Shown here one piece after another: positions 1-8,538 of a stretch of 64,000 nt of DNA. The stretch is from positions 62,001 through 126,000 of the forward strand of contig CAVPHV010000011.1 in NCBI GenBank assembly GCA_963704825.1, read 5' to 3'. Numbering within the stretch: the stretch's first letter is position 1; each line of letters opens with the position of its first letter. The notes under the pieces were generated by a model. That model searched no databases. It was not told where the DNA came from and saw only the letters and a list, made by a program, of their open reading frames with translations. A program made the translations under genes and the position numbers. Source of the DNA: CAVPHV01 sp963704825 (GTDB taxonomy: Bacteria > Actinomycetota > Acidimicrobiia > Spongiisociales > UBA5794).

Positions 1-1
1 C

Positions 2-1291
2 GATACGATCCGCAGCCGCAGCCAGCGCTTCGACTTCCACCCGGTCCCCGTAGAGGTGTTGCTCGACCACCTCGCCGACATCTCGCAGCGGGAGGACTTC
101 GACCCGGAGCCGAGCGGGCTTGCCATGGTCGCCACCCATGCCAACGGCTCGGTGCGCGATGCCATGAGCCTGCTCGAACAGGTTGCCGCCCTCGGCGGTG
201 GTCGGGTCGAAGCCGAGTCGGTGGCCCGTGCCTTGGGTTTGGCGGATAGGGATGCCTTCGGGCACCTCGCCTCGGCCGTCGCCGACCAGGATGCGCCTGC
301 CGCGCTCGGGCTGGTGTCTCACCTTTCGGCCGCTGGCTCCGACCTGCGCAGGTTCGTCGCCGACGCCCTCGGATTCTTCCGCGGAGTCTTTCTGGCGCAA
401 TACGCCCCCAATCTCGAGGAGGTTGCCGACGAGTCACTCGAGACCATGGAGGAGTGGCGACGGTACGCGTCGGTGCTGGCCACCGGTGACGTCTTGCGCG
501 CCATCGACCTTCTGGGCGAGGCATTGCTTCACCTCCGCCAGGGTCGCGAGGAGCGCCTTGTCGTCGAGTTGGCACTCCTGCGCCTTACCCGGCCCGAGAC
601 GGCGCTGGATGCCGCCTCACTCGATGCCAGGCTTGGACGTCTCGAGAGCCGGGTCCGCACCCTGGGTGACACAACCGCCCCCGTTTCCTCCCCCGGAGCC
701 GTCCCGGTAGCCGAGACCGCGGCGGCAGAACCTGCCGCGCCCGCCCCCGCCGAGCCGGAGCCTCCGCCGCCTCACCAGCCGGACCCCACCGAGCCTTTTG
801 TGGATGTCGCCGCGGAGCCCCCGTCGCTCGCGTTGACCGAGGCAACGCCGCCCCCGCCCGTCGTGGCGCTGGTCGACCTCGATCTCGCCACCTTCGAGGC
901 GGCATGGCCCGCCATCGTTGCCCAGGTGCGCGACCGCGCCGGGCCTCGACGCCACGCTCTCCTCAAAGAGGCTGTGCCGGTCGCGGTCGAATCCGGCGGC
1001 GTGATCTGCGAGGTCCCCGGCCATCTGCCCTTCCACCTGGAGCAGTTGCGAGTGGACGCCGAGCTCAACGCCGTCATCTCGTCACTGGCTGCCGAGATCC
1101 TCGGCGGCTCCATCACACTGGAGTATCGATCCGCCGGCGGCTCGGCCGCGGCGATCAGTGTCGAGCCAACGACCGAATCGGAAACCCGGGCCCCAATGAA
1201 GGACGAGTTGCTCGAGGACGACGAGGCCGCCGCCGAAGCTCCAGAAGACCTCATCGCCGATTTGCTCGGAGGCGAGGTCATCAGCGACTGA
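2..1291 (+). CDS. dnaX: DNA polymerase III gamma/tau subunit, C-terminal part (5' end outside window)
   Basis: This is the clamp-loader subunit that joins the replicative polymerase to the sliding-clamp loader. The frame is open from the window edge, so the start, Walker A and zinc motif lie upstream. The first visible residues include SQRFDF, typical of the end of the AAA+ domain, followed by the helical lid and collar regions (about the first 210 residues). An Ala/Pro/Glu-rich linker follows, then a tau-type C-terminal domain of about 110 residues containing FHLEQLR. No slippery A-run for a gamma/tau frameshift is visible in this part. The usual ybaB-recR pair does not follow; a HAD-family gene does. 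The assignment rests on family resemblance and is strong. Confidence 0.9.
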   Translation, partial: DTIRSRSQRFDFHPVPVEVLLDHLADISQREDFDPEPSGLAMVATHANGSVRDAMSLLEQVAALGGGRVEAESVARALGLADRDAFGHLASAVADQDAPAALGLVSHLSAAGSDLRRFVADALGFFRGVFLAQYAPNLEEVADESLETMEEWRRYASVLATGDVLRAIDLLGEALLHLRQGREERLVVELALLRLTRPETALDAASLDARLGRLESRVRTLGDTTAPVSSPGAVPVAETAAAEPAAPAPAEPEPPPPHQPDPTEPFVDVAAEPPSLALTEATPPPPVVALVDLDLATFEAAWPAIVAQVRDRAGPRRHALLKEAVPVAVESGGVICEVPGHLPFHLEQLRVDAELNAVISSLAAEILGGSITLEYRSAGGSAAAISVEPTTESETRAPMKDELLEDDEAAAEAPEDLIADLLGGEVISD

Positions 1292-1383
1292 TCTCCCCGG
1301 CCGCCGACCGGATGCCAGACTCAAGGTTGGTGCCGCTGTCGGCCGATGTATCCCTTACGAGCAAACTACGACAGGGGCACATC

Positions 1384-1959
1384 ATGCGGCTTGGCATCGA
1401 CCTCGATGGCGTCGTCGCCGACTTCAATTCAGGATGGATGCGTCACTACGGCGCCGACTTTGGCATTGCCCTGACACCCGAAGCTGCCCGGGTCTGGGAC
1501 GGCATCCCCGATCTCACCCACTTTGCCGACATGAACGCCTTCTGGCGGTGGGCCGAGCACCGGGGTACGCCCTCGTTCTTCCGTCACCTCGACTTGTTCG
1601 ACGGCGCCGCCGATGCGCTCGAAGACCTCGGCAAGGTCCATGACATCGTCATCCTCACCGGCAAGCCCGACTGGGCCATCCACGACACGTACGCCTGGAT
1701 CGCAGAGCGCCGGCTCCCCACCCGTGAGGTCCATGTCACCGACAACAAGTGGCTCGTGCCCTGCGACATCTACCTCGATGATTCCCCCGATCAGCTCGCC
1801 GAATTGGCGCGGTTCCGCCCCGAAGCCGAGGTGTGCCGGTTCGTCCGCCCCTGGAACGCACCGATCCCCGGCGTGCGAGACATCGACGGTTGGCCGGCCT
1901 TCACCCGGTTTGTCAGCCACTTCACGGACCTATCGATCGGCACTCCGCTCTCCGCCTGA
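1384..1959 (+). CDS. 5'(3')-deoxyribonucleotidase-like HAD phosphatase (NT5C type)
   Basis: A 191-residue HAD-superfamily protein resembling cytosolic 5'-nucleotidase type C, which dephosphorylates (deoxy)nucleoside monophosphates. Motif I is DLDGVVAD near the N-terminus (nucleophile Asp6 and Asp8), motif II is the ILTGKP stretch, and motif IV is YLDDSPDQ. The frame is open far upstream into dnaX, but the ATG at 1384 gives motif I at the normal position and has an AGGGG sequence 8 bases upstream. It stands alone between dnaX and the phosphonate transporter. The substrate is inferred from the family; other small HAD phosphatases with this motif set are possible. Confidence 0.75.
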   Translation: MRLGIDLDGVVADFNSGWMRHYGADFGIALTPEAARVWDGIPDLTHFADMNAFWRWAEHRGTPSFFRHLDLFDGAADALEDLGKVHDIVILTGKPDWAIHDTYAWIAERRLPTREVHVTDNKWLVPCDIYLDDSPDQLAELARFRPEAEVCRFVRPWNAPIPGVRDIDGWPAFTRFVSHFTDLSIGTPLSA

Positions 1960-1971
1960 CTCCCCCCTCTT

Positions 1972-1985
1972 GGGCCGTTTGGCCC
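1972..1985. promoter_or_regulatory. GGGCC-N4-GGCCC palindrome upstream of phnD
   Basis: The sequence GGGCCGTTTGGCCC lies 108 bases upstream of the phnD start in the intergenic gap. Closely similar 14-base boxes occur in the two related promoters at 42878-42891 and 43435-43448. The shape recalls NarL/DosR-type operators (GGGAC...GTCCC), but no regulator gene is in view. It could also be a short hairpin ending the preceding gene. Confidence 0.35.
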
Positions 1986-2093
1986 TAGAGCTTGGTCCAC
2001 TGTGGCTGGTCGGTCGGCCCTCGAGGCTCTAGCCTTTGTTGTGGACGCAGGTGCGCGCTCCACGCGTGCCGATCAAGGGAGTGCAAAATCAGC

Positions 2094-3221
2094 ATGACAA
2101 TTCGCAAGTTGCTTGTCGTTCTTGCTGCCTTTGCTCTCATCGTTGCCGCCTGCGGTGATGATGACAGCAGCAGCGAAACGACGACGACGGTTGCCGCGGA
2201 GACTACGACCACCGCGGCACCCGCCACCACCACCACGACAGCGGCGCCGGAGACTACGACGACCGCAGCCGCCGCCCCAGAGGTCGGCTCAGCTGAGCTA
2301 CCGATCCAGGTGTTCTTTGTACCGTCGGTGAGCGCAGAGGACATCATCGCCGGTGGCGAGCTCCTCGACGCCGCGCTGACCGACGCGACCGGTCTCGAGT
2401 TCGAGGTCAGTGTCGGTACGTCGTACGCAGCGACGATCGAGGCGATGTGTGCCGCACCGGAGAACAGCATCGGCTTCATCCCGGCGCAAGGCTACGTGCT
2501 CGCCAACGACCTGTGCGGGGTCGAGATCGCACTGAAGTCCATCCGGTTCGGCTACGACGTCTATTGGACCCAGTTCATCGTTCCGAGAGACTCCGAGATC
2601 ACGAGTATTGAGGAACTCGCCGGCAAGCAGTGGGCCTATCCGGATGCCGCCTCGACCTCCGGCTTCCTCGTTCCGTCCGGGCTGTTCAACAGCTTGGGCA
2701 TCGAGGTAACCGATGTGGTCGAGGCCGGCGGCCACTCCGCGGTAGCCCGCGCCGTCTACCTCAAGGAAGCCGACTTCGGCACGACCTACTACAGCCCGCC
2801 GGTCGACTCCGAGCGCAACAGCCTGTGGGACGGCGTCGGCGACCCCGATGTCCCGGCCGACCTGGTTCCGACGTGCGCTCTCGACGCCGACGGAGAGATT
2901 CTCTGTGGCGACGACTTCTTCCCCCGCGACGCTCGCCGCGACATCCGAGAAGAGGCTCCGGATGTGATCCAGCAGGTCCGCATCCTGGCGGTGTCGGACC
3001 CCATCCCGAATGACGGCATGGCGTTCTCGCCGGATTTCCCGCAGGAGACCGCCGACGCCATCGTTGCGGCCATGGTCGCATTCGCCGCCGACGATCCCGA
3101 GGGATTCGAAACAGCGTTTGATGCCTACAGCTGGAGCGGAGTCGCCCAAACCAACGATGCCGAGTTCGACTCGATTCGCGCTTTGTTGCAGGCACTCGGC
3201 TACACGCTCGAGGACTTCTAG
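2094..3221 (+). CDS. phnD: phosphate/phosphite/phosphonate ABC transporter substrate-binding lipoprotein
   Basis: A 375-residue periplasmic-type binding protein that would capture phosphonate, phosphite or phosphate and deliver it to the PhnE permease. A lipoprotein signal peptide ends in the lipobox IVAAC with Cys20 as the lipidated residue. Residues about 26-60 are a Thr/Ala-rich linker, common in acidimicrobial lipoproteins. The mature part has the PhnD-type fold signature: FVPSVSAEDI near its start, then GFIPAQGY, and a YYSPPVDSERN stretch in the ligand-cleft region. The ATG at 2094 is preceded by AAGGGAG (12 bases upstream) and starts exactly at the signal peptide; the longer upstream frame is not needed. 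A strong hairpin separates it from phnC. The exact ligand cannot be read from sequence. Confidence 0.85.
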   Translation: MTIRKLLVVLAAFALIVAACGDDDSSSETTTTVAAETTTTAAPATTTTTAAPETTTTAAAAPEVGSAELPIQVFFVPSVSAEDIIAGGELLDAALTDATGLEFEVSVGTSYAATIEAMCAAPENSIGFIPAQGYVLANDLCGVEIALKSIRFGYDVYWTQFIVPRDSEITSIEELAGKQWAYPDAASTSGFLVPSGLFNSLGIEVTDVVEAGGHSAVARAVYLKEADFGTTYYSPPVDSERNSLWDGVGDPDVPADLVPTCALDADGEILCGDDFFPRDARRDIREEAPDVIQQVRILAVSDPIPNDGMAFSPDFPQETADAIVAAMVAFAADDPEGFETAFDAYSWSGVAQTNDAEFDSIRALLQALGYTLEDF

Positions 3222-3246
3222 AAGCCCCTACCGAGTGTGACTATCG

Positions 3247-3283
3247 GCAGCGTGGGCGGGGAGCACATCCCCGCCCACGCTGC
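3247..3283 (+). terminator. strong hairpin between phnD and phnC
   Basis: A perfect 15-base-pair stem (3247-3261 with 3269-3283) and a 7-base loop, not followed by a T-run. Such hairpins after a binding-protein gene usually act as partial terminators or RNA stabilisers, allowing more binding protein than membrane components to be made. That role is inferred. Confidence 0.7.
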
Positions 3284-3337
3284 ATTGTGAGTTGGCGTGC
3301 CGTCATCGGCATATGACGAGGAAGTGAGGAGCAGTAC

Positions 3338-4090
3338 GTGCTGAAGGTCGAGCACCTGACCAAGGTCTACGAGGGCGGGACCGTTGCGTTGGAGGACGTC
3401 AGTTTTGAGGTCCCAGCGGGAGAGTTCCTGGCTGTGATCGGCCTCAGCGGCTCCGGCAAGTCGACCCTGCTGCGGTGTATCAATCGACTGATCGAGCCCA
3501 CGGAGGGCCGGATTCTCTGGAACGACATCGACATCACCGCAGCATCTCAAGAGGACCTGCGACGGATTCGGCGCCGCATTGGAATGGTCTTTCAACACTT
3601 CAATCTGGTGCACCGCTCCAAGGTGCTCACCAATGTGCTCTCGGGACGACTCGGTTACACCAATCCCGCCCTCTCGCTGATCAATCGCTTCTCCAAGCAG
3701 GACCTCGCGTCGGCGGCCCACCAGCTCGAACGGTTTGGCCTCCAAGAACGCACCAACTACCGGGCCGATGCCCTCTCCGGTGGCCAACAGCAACGGGTCG
3801 GCATCGCTCGTGCCATGATTCAGAATCCGGAAATGATCCTCGCCGACGAGCCGGTCGCCAGCCTCGACCCGGTGCTGGCTCACTCGATCATGCAATACCT
3901 CGAGCAGATCAACCAGGAGGATGAAGTCACCGTGCTCTGCAGCCTCCACTTCCTCGACCTCGTCCAGCGGTATTCGGAACGAGTGATCGCGCTCAACGAG
4001 GGAAAGCTGGTGTTCTCGGGCACTGCAGCCGAGATCGACGACGCCCGCTTCGAGGAGATCTACGGGCAGGAGGCTGAGCGAGTTGGCTGA
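3338..4090 (+). CDS. phnC: phosphonate ABC transporter ATP-binding protein
   Basis: The 250-residue ATPase of the phosphonate-type importer. Walker A is GLSGSGKST, the signature is LSGGQQQR, and Walker B is MILADEPVAS followed by a switch His in CSLHFLDL. The internal stretch with the conserved FQHFNL Q-loop fits PhnC. A GTG start is chosen because GAGGAG lies at the right distance upstream and the protein begins directly with the LKVEHLTK beta-strand. The stop overlaps the phnE start by 8 bases, showing translational coupling. Together with phnD and phnE this gives a complete importer; no C-P lyase or phosphonatase genes are in view. Confidence 0.92.
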   Translation: MLKVEHLTKVYEGGTVALEDVSFEVPAGEFLAVIGLSGSGKSTLLRCINRLIEPTEGRILWNDIDITAASQEDLRRIRRRIGMVFQHFNLVHRSKVLTNVLSGRLGYTNPALSLINRFSKQDLASAAHQLERFGLQERTNYRADALSGGQQQRVGIARAMIQNPEMILADEPVASLDPVLAHSIMQYLEQINQEDEVTVLCSLHFLDLVQRYSERVIALNEGKLVFSGTAAEIDDARFEEIYGQEAERVG

Positions 4091-6068
4091 CCCGAACCTA
4101 CCGACCGATCAGGGCCAGACCGAGAAGGAACAAGCCGACAAGCAGGCTCGCGAAAAGCGGCGCTTCAAACGCACCATCGGGTTCTTCGTGTTCGGGATCG
4201 TCGCGATCCTGCTCTACTCCTTCGCCGTCCAAGAAACCGAGGTCGACCTCGGTGAGGTACGCAGCCCAGTCCGTCGCGAACAGCTCATCCGCATCCTGCG
4301 GGCGTTGGTCAGACCCGACCTGGTGACCTTCGACAAAGAGGAAGTCGTCGTTTTTGCCGATGTGCTGGTTCCTTGTCCGCCCGACGGCAGCGGACCGGAC
4401 ACGGATACCAGCGAGCCCCCGTATCTGGTCGTGACCCCCTCGTGTGGGTCGCCCGAGGACACGCTCACTGTCGAGGGGGTGGGCTTTGAGCCCCGCTCCC
4501 GAACCGGGCTCCTGTTCATCCCCGACTCCGAATTCGCCGTGAGCCTGCCGCTGATGGAACCGTTCGAAGTCGGCGAAGACGGCACGTTCTCGGTCGACGT
4601 CGAACTACCGGAACGAGAATCGGAGAATCCTCAGCAGATCCAGGCCCTGACCCGCGTCAACGTGGGTTCGTACCTCGCACCGGTGCAGGTATGGACCGAC
4701 GCCAACAACAACGGCGTCGAAGACGACGGCGAGAAGATGTGGTCGCCGCGGCCATCGGAGAACCTGACCCTCACGCTCGAAAAGATCATGGAGACCGTGT
4801 TCATGGCGTTCCTCGCCACGACAATCGGCACTGCGATCGCCCTTCCCCTCTCGTTCCTGGCCTCGCGCAACCTGATGCGTGACGTCTCCACGACGGTGAC
4901 CAACCTGTCGTTGAACCTGCTGGCGATCCCGATAGGTGCGATGGTCGGCATCATGGCCTCGCAGTGGATGAGGAGCGTCTCCGAAACCCTCAGCATCAAC
5001 GATTGGGCGCGCCTTGCGCTCTTTGTCCTTCTTCCCATCGGAATGTTCTATGCACTGCGATGGGCACTACCCGTGAGCGAGGAAGAGCCGCCCCCGCGCC
5101 GCGTGAAGACCCAGCGCAATCTCGTGATCGTTGCGTCGCTGTTCGTCTTCTTGGTCTGGCTGAACGTATTCGCGATCTTGTCGATCCACGTCGGCCGGGC
5201 GATCGCCCCCCACTTGGGGGTGTTCGCCTTCCTCGGCAACTTCGTCGCCATCATGGGCGAGGTTCTCGAACTGACGCTCCCTGCGATTGCGGCTCTGTTC
5301 GGGATCGGGATTTTCATGGTCCTCGGGTCGCGACTTGGATATTTCCTGCGGTCGCATCTGTCCCGGTCGACCATCCTTCTGGTCAATCTCCCCCTGGCGG
5401 CATTGGCCGCCGCCATCATCGGATTGTTGATCGGTCGAGCGATCGATTGGCTCTACGAGATCACCCTCTACGCCGTGATTCCAGGGCTATCCGCTGGGAC
5501 CTTCGCGATCGCCGGGTTCATCGTTGGCGCGCTCACCGGCGTCTATTTGGCCATCCGCAAGCGGACTTCGGACACGGTCAAGATCGGGTTGATCATCTAC
5601 TACATCGCCCGGACGATCTTCAACACACTGCGGTCGATCGAGCCACTGGTCATGGTCATCGTCTTTGTCGTGTGGGTCGGCTTTGGCCCATTCGCCGGAA
5701 TGCTCGCCCTGTCGCTGCACACCGCGGCAGCGCTCGCCAAGCTCTACTCCGAGCAGGTCGAGAGCATCCAGGTCGGCCCGCTCGAAGCCGTCAGAGCCAC
5801 CGGCGCCACCCGGTTGCAGACCGTGGTCTACGCGGTCGTGCCCCAGATCGTGCCGCCGTACATCTCTTTCACGATGTATCGCTGGGACATCAACGTGCGC
5901 ATGTCCACCATCATCGGCTTCGCCGGTGGTGGCGGTATCGGCTTCCTGCTGCAACAGAACATCCAGTTGCTGCAGTACCGGGCGGCCGCAGCGCAGATGC
6001 TTGCCATTGCCATCGTGGTGGCAACCATGGACTACGTCAGCTCGCGCTTGCGTGAGCGGATGGTGTAG
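4083..6068 (+). CDS. phnE: phosphonate ABC transporter permease with large extracytoplasmic insert
   Basis: The membrane channel of the importer, 661 residues, more than twice the usual length of about 270. After one N-terminal membrane segment (about residues 30-48) there is an extracytoplasmic region of about 160 residues with an IPT/Ig-like part (PYLVVTPSCGSPEDTLTVEG) and a calcium-site-like stretch DANNNGVEDDGE. The transporter domain begins near residue 235 with METVFMAFLATTIGTAIALP and contains extra membrane helices before the permease loop EAVRATGATRLQTVVYAVVP, the EAA motif that docks on PhnC. The TTG start at 4083 overlaps phnC by 8 bases. The insert may pre-bind ligand or PhnD, which is inference. 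No second permease domain is evident. Confidence 0.85.
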   Translation: MADPNLPTDQGQTEKEQADKQAREKRRFKRTIGFFVFGIVAILLYSFAVQETEVDLGEVRSPVRREQLIRILRALVRPDLVTFDKEEVVVFADVLVPCPPDGSGPDTDTSEPPYLVVTPSCGSPEDTLTVEGVGFEPRSRTGLLFIPDSEFAVSLPLMEPFEVGEDGTFSVDVELPERESENPQQIQALTRVNVGSYLAPVQVWTDANNNGVEDDGEKMWSPRPSENLTLTLEKIMETVFMAFLATTIGTAIALPLSFLASRNLMRDVSTTVTNLSLNLLAIPIGAMVGIMASQWMRSVSETLSINDWARLALFVLLPIGMFYALRWALPVSEEEPPPRRVKTQRNLVIVASLFVFLVWLNVFAILSIHVGRAIAPHLGVFAFLGNFVAIMGEVLELTLPAIAALFGIGIFMVLGSRLGYFLRSHLSRSTILLVNLPLAALAAAIIGLLIGRAIDWLYEITLYAVIPGLSAGTFAIAGFIVGALTGVYLAIRKRTSDTVKIGLIIYYIARTIFNTLRSIEPLVMVIVFVVWVGFGPFAGMLALSLHTAAALAKLYSEQVESIQVGPLEAVRATGATRLQTVVYAVVPQIVPPYISFTMYRWDINVRMSTIIGFAGGGGIGFLLQQNIQLLQYRAAAAQMLAIAIVVATMDYVSSRLRERMV

Positions 6069-6102
6069 CTCGGTTTTCCAGGACGAGAGGCAGGACATCC
6101 GG

Positions 6103-7101
6103 ATGAATGAGTTCGTCCGCCGCACCCGCCAGGACGTCGAGCGGCTCGAGGCTGAGACCCTGGCGCCGGCAGCCACGTTGGCGGTAGACACCGTGGGTCG
6201 TGCCGTGGCCGAGGCTCCCGATCCCTATCGCACCGCGTTTGCCCGCGACCGAGATCGAGTGCTGCACACCAAGGCCTTTCGACGCCTGAAGCACAAGACG
6301 CAGGTGTTCATGAATCCGGAGGGCGATCACTTCGTCACCCGGCTGACCCACACGCTGCAGGTGAATCAGATCGGCCGGGCGATCGCTCGCGCCCTCGGCC
6401 TCAACGAGGATCTGACCGAGGCCATCTGCCTGGCTCACGACGTTGGCCACTCGCCGTTCGGCCACACCGGCGAGGATGCTTTGAGCACCTACGTCGCAGG
6501 CGAGTGGCTCCATTCTGCCCAGGGAGTCCGCATCTTCGACGTGCTCGAACCGGTCAACCTCACCTGGGAAGTGCTCGACGGGATTCGGGCGCACTCGTGG
6601 AAGATCCCCGAGCTGCCCGCCACCCCGGAGGGTTGGATCTGCCGATTCGCAGATCGCATCGCCTACCTGGCGGCCGACGTCGAGGATGCGATGCGGGCCG
6701 ACGTCATCAGCTACCCCGATCTTCCGGCACGTTCGATTGCCACGTTGGGCGAACCCGGCGGGCAATGGATCGCCACGATGATCTCAGCGGTGGTCGACGA
6801 GTCGCTGCGCACCGGAGCGGTCACCATGCAGCCCGACACGCTCAACGTCATGAACGACCTGCGCAGCTTCATGTTCGAACGGGTCTACCTACGTCCCGAA
6901 ACCGAGGACCAGCGGCGCAAGGTCACCGGGATCGTGCACGACCTGGTCGACTACTTCGTCGCCCATCCCGGCGAGATTCCCGAGAGCTACCGCCACGATG
7001 ACGCCGACACCCTCACGCAGGTCATCGACTACGTGGCCGGGATGACCGACCGTTTCGCCATCCGCACCCACGACGAGCTATTCCGCCCCCGGCTCTTCTG
7101 A
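6103..7101 (+). CDS. dgt: deoxyguanosinetriphosphate triphosphohydrolase-like HD protein
   Basis: A 332-residue HD-domain dNTP triphosphohydrolase, which splits dGTP (or other dNTPs) to the nucleoside and triphosphate. Visible metal and substrate motifs are the arginine-rich RDRDRVLHTKAFRRLKHKTQVF, RLTHTLQV, and the HD pair in CLAHDVGHSPFGHTGEDAL, followed by the second-half histidine stretch. Length matches the shorter dGTPase type. The ATG at 6103 is used because it starts just before the conserved N-terminal region; the frame upstream runs antiparallel to real phnE coding and is an artefact. Convergent with the nitroreductase gene, separated by a shared hairpin. Confidence 0.9.
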   Translation: MNEFVRRTRQDVERLEAETLAPAATLAVDTVGRAVAEAPDPYRTAFARDRDRVLHTKAFRRLKHKTQVFMNPEGDHFVTRLTHTLQVNQIGRAIARALGLNEDLTEAICLAHDVGHSPFGHTGEDALSTYVAGEWLHSAQGVRIFDVLEPVNLTWEVLDGIRAHSWKIPELPATPEGWICRFADRIAYLAADVEDAMRADVISYPDLPARSIATLGEPGGQWIATMISAVVDESLRTGAVTMQPDTLNVMNDLRSFMFERVYLRPETEDQRRKVTGIVHDLVDYFVAHPGEIPESYRHDDADTLTQVIDYVAGMTDRFAIRTHDELFRPRLF

Positions 7102-7117
7102 CCGGAATCTCTCCGTT

Positions 7118-7159
7118 CTTGCGTAGCTGCCGGCCAATACCGGCCGCAATCTACGCAAG
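7118..7159. terminator. bidirectional hairpin between convergent genes
   Basis: A nested hairpin: outer arms CTTGCGTAG and CTACGCAAG with an inner GCCGG/CCGGC stem. It lies between the stop of dgt and the stop of the minus-strand nitroreductase, and its right arm overlaps that gene's last codon. Position and symmetry suit a shared terminator. Confidence 0.65.
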
Positions 7160-7807
7160 TTCGGTGGGCCACAGGGGCTGGTCGATCACCCAGTCGGGTG
7201 CGGTGCCCCAGCGTTCGCTGTAGACGACCCGGTGGGCGGGAGCCCGGGCTGCCACCCCCCACCGACCCAGCGGATAGCCGCACGTGATTGCGGCAGCGTT
7301 CGACCAACCCTTGTCCGTCGGAACCCCCAACAGTTCGAAGAGCGCCGGCCCTTGGAACATGCCGAGCACCGTCGTGAGCGTGGTGCCCACGCCGTGACCG
7401 CGTGCCTCCAGCATCAAACTCCAGACCGCCGGGTAGATCGACGCGCCGGTCGGATCGTTACGGTGGAACGGCAGCACGACCAGCGGCACCTCGTCGAAGT
7501 TGTCTGCAAGCCACTGCGACGACTTCATCACCCGGATCGTCTGTTCGTCACCCCTGGCCTCGGCTTGCTCGAGACGCCCGGCATAGAACGTCGCTGTCAG
7601 TTCGTCCCACGCGGCGCGGTACAGGTCACCCAGATGCTTCATCGTGTCGCGATCGGTCACCGTCAACCAACGCCAGTTCTGGGTATTGCCCCCCGAAGGG
7701 GCGCGTACGGCCGCGTCCATCATGGCGGCAACAACGTCCTCAGGGATCGGATCCGGCTTGACCCGGCGCATCGCCCGGGTCGTGTACAGAGCTTCGTTGA
7801 GTTCCAT
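7151..7807 (-). CDS. nitroreductase-family flavoprotein
   Basis: A 218-residue FMN-dependent oxidoreductase of the nitroreductase superfamily. The N-terminal ALYTTRAMRRVKPDPIP and APSGGNTQNWRW are the family's FMN-phosphate and flavin-contact motifs, and near the C-terminus AAITCGYPLGRW carries the usual GYP. The protein would reduce nitro, quinone or related substrates with NAD(P)H in the cytoplasm; the physiological substrate cannot be told. Start ATG 7807 sits just before the first helix. It is followed on the same strand, upstream, by a small membrane-protein gene. Confidence 0.85.
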   Translation of the reverse strand: MELNEALYTTRAMRRVKPDPIPEDVVAAMMDAAVRAPSGGNTQNWRWLTVTDRDTMKHLGDLYRAAWDELTATFYAGRLEQAEARGDEQTIRVMKSSQWLADNFDEVPLVVLPFHRNDPTGASIYPAVWSLMLEARGHGVGTTLTTVLGMFQGPALFELLGVPTDKGWSNAAAITCGYPLGRWGVAARAPAHRVVYSERWGTAPDWVIDQPLWPTELA

Positions 7808-7834
7808 AGCCGGAGCGTACCCAGCCGGGAACTC

Positions 7835-8242
7835 TCAGCCCAGGAGTTGGGCGATCAACACGATCAACATCACGTTGCCTGTGATCCAGATCGTGGTGAA
7901 CGTCAGGTAGCGACGGAGCCACTCCGACCACGTGCCGGAGAGGCCGGCCATTGCCGAACCAAGGAGATACCACACCGGGAAGCTGGTGAGGATCGACACA
8001 AAGACCACTGTGAAGCGCTCGGCCTCGATGAAGTCGATGGCGAACACCCACGCCGTCGGCGCGGCGAGCACGAAGACCAGCGAGGCAAGGATGGACGATG
8101 CAACATCGGACATGTCGCCGCCCTGGCCGAACCCCACTCCGAGCGCGACAACCACCAACACGGTTGGCAGCACCAATGCGGCGGCACCGCCGGCCGGCCG
8201 ACGTAATCCCCCCCTCTGGGAATAGATCAGATCCTGGGCCAC
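7835..8242 (-). CDS. hypothetical membrane protein, four predicted segments
   Basis: A 135-residue protein I do not recognise. Hydrophobic stretches near residues 20-40, 50-70, 77-97 and 112-133 suggest four membrane helices; short loops carry a few charges (IDFIEAERF). It starts with GTG at 8242, ends 27 bases before the nitroreductase start on the same strand, and could be co-transcribed with it. It lies divergent from the dodecin gene. No conserved catalytic motif is visible. Confidence 0.6.
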   Translation of the reverse strand: MAQDLIYSQRGGLRRPAGGAAALVLPTVLVVVALGVGFGQGGDMSDVASSILASLVFVLAAPTAWVFAIDFIEAERFTVVFVSILTSFPVWYLLGSAMAGLSGTWSEWLRRYLTFTTIWITGNVMLIVLIAQLLG

Positions 8243-8319
8243 GCTCTCAGGCTAACTCGGATGAAGGAGTGCATGTCTTGATAGCATCGCCAGAAAGGGC
8301 AACCACTTCAGGAGGAATC

Positions 8320-8538
8320 GTGGGCGAGTTCATCGAGGCTGGGGCGGTCAAGGTCATCGAGGTGATCGGCATCTCCGAGGTCGGGTTTGAGGACGCCGTG
8401 CAGCAGGCGGTGGCCAAGGCCGCCGAGAGCATCAGCGGGATCACCGGCGTCGAAGTCAAGCGCCTCAACGCCCGGGTGGTCGGCGGCCAGGTCTCCCAGT
8501 ACCGGGCCACCGTGAAGCTCGCCTTCGCCGTCCGCTGA
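8320..8538 (+). CDS. dodecin-family flavin-binding protein
   Basis: A 72-residue dodecin, a small beta-alpha-beta-beta protein that forms hollow dodecamers storing or buffering flavins (and CoA in some bacteria). The family pattern is plain: VIEVIGISEVGFEDAVQQAV, then GITGVEVKRLNARV and QYRATVKLAFAV, in the usual strand-helix-strand-strand order. The aromatic flavin-stacking position (Trp in archaeal dodecins) is not obvious. The GTG at 8320 is chosen because AGGAGG lies at ideal spacing; the frame extends further upstream without a ribosome site. It is monocistronic. Confidence 0.88.
   Translation: MGEFIEAGAVKVIEVIGISEVGFEDAVQQAVAKAAESISGITGVEVKRLNARVVGGQVSQYRATVKLAFAVR

Noticed and set aside
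2160..2280. Possible tandem DNA repeat
   Set aside because: It is the Thr-rich linker coding sequence of the PhnD lipoprotein, a common low-complexity tether, not a genomic repeat.
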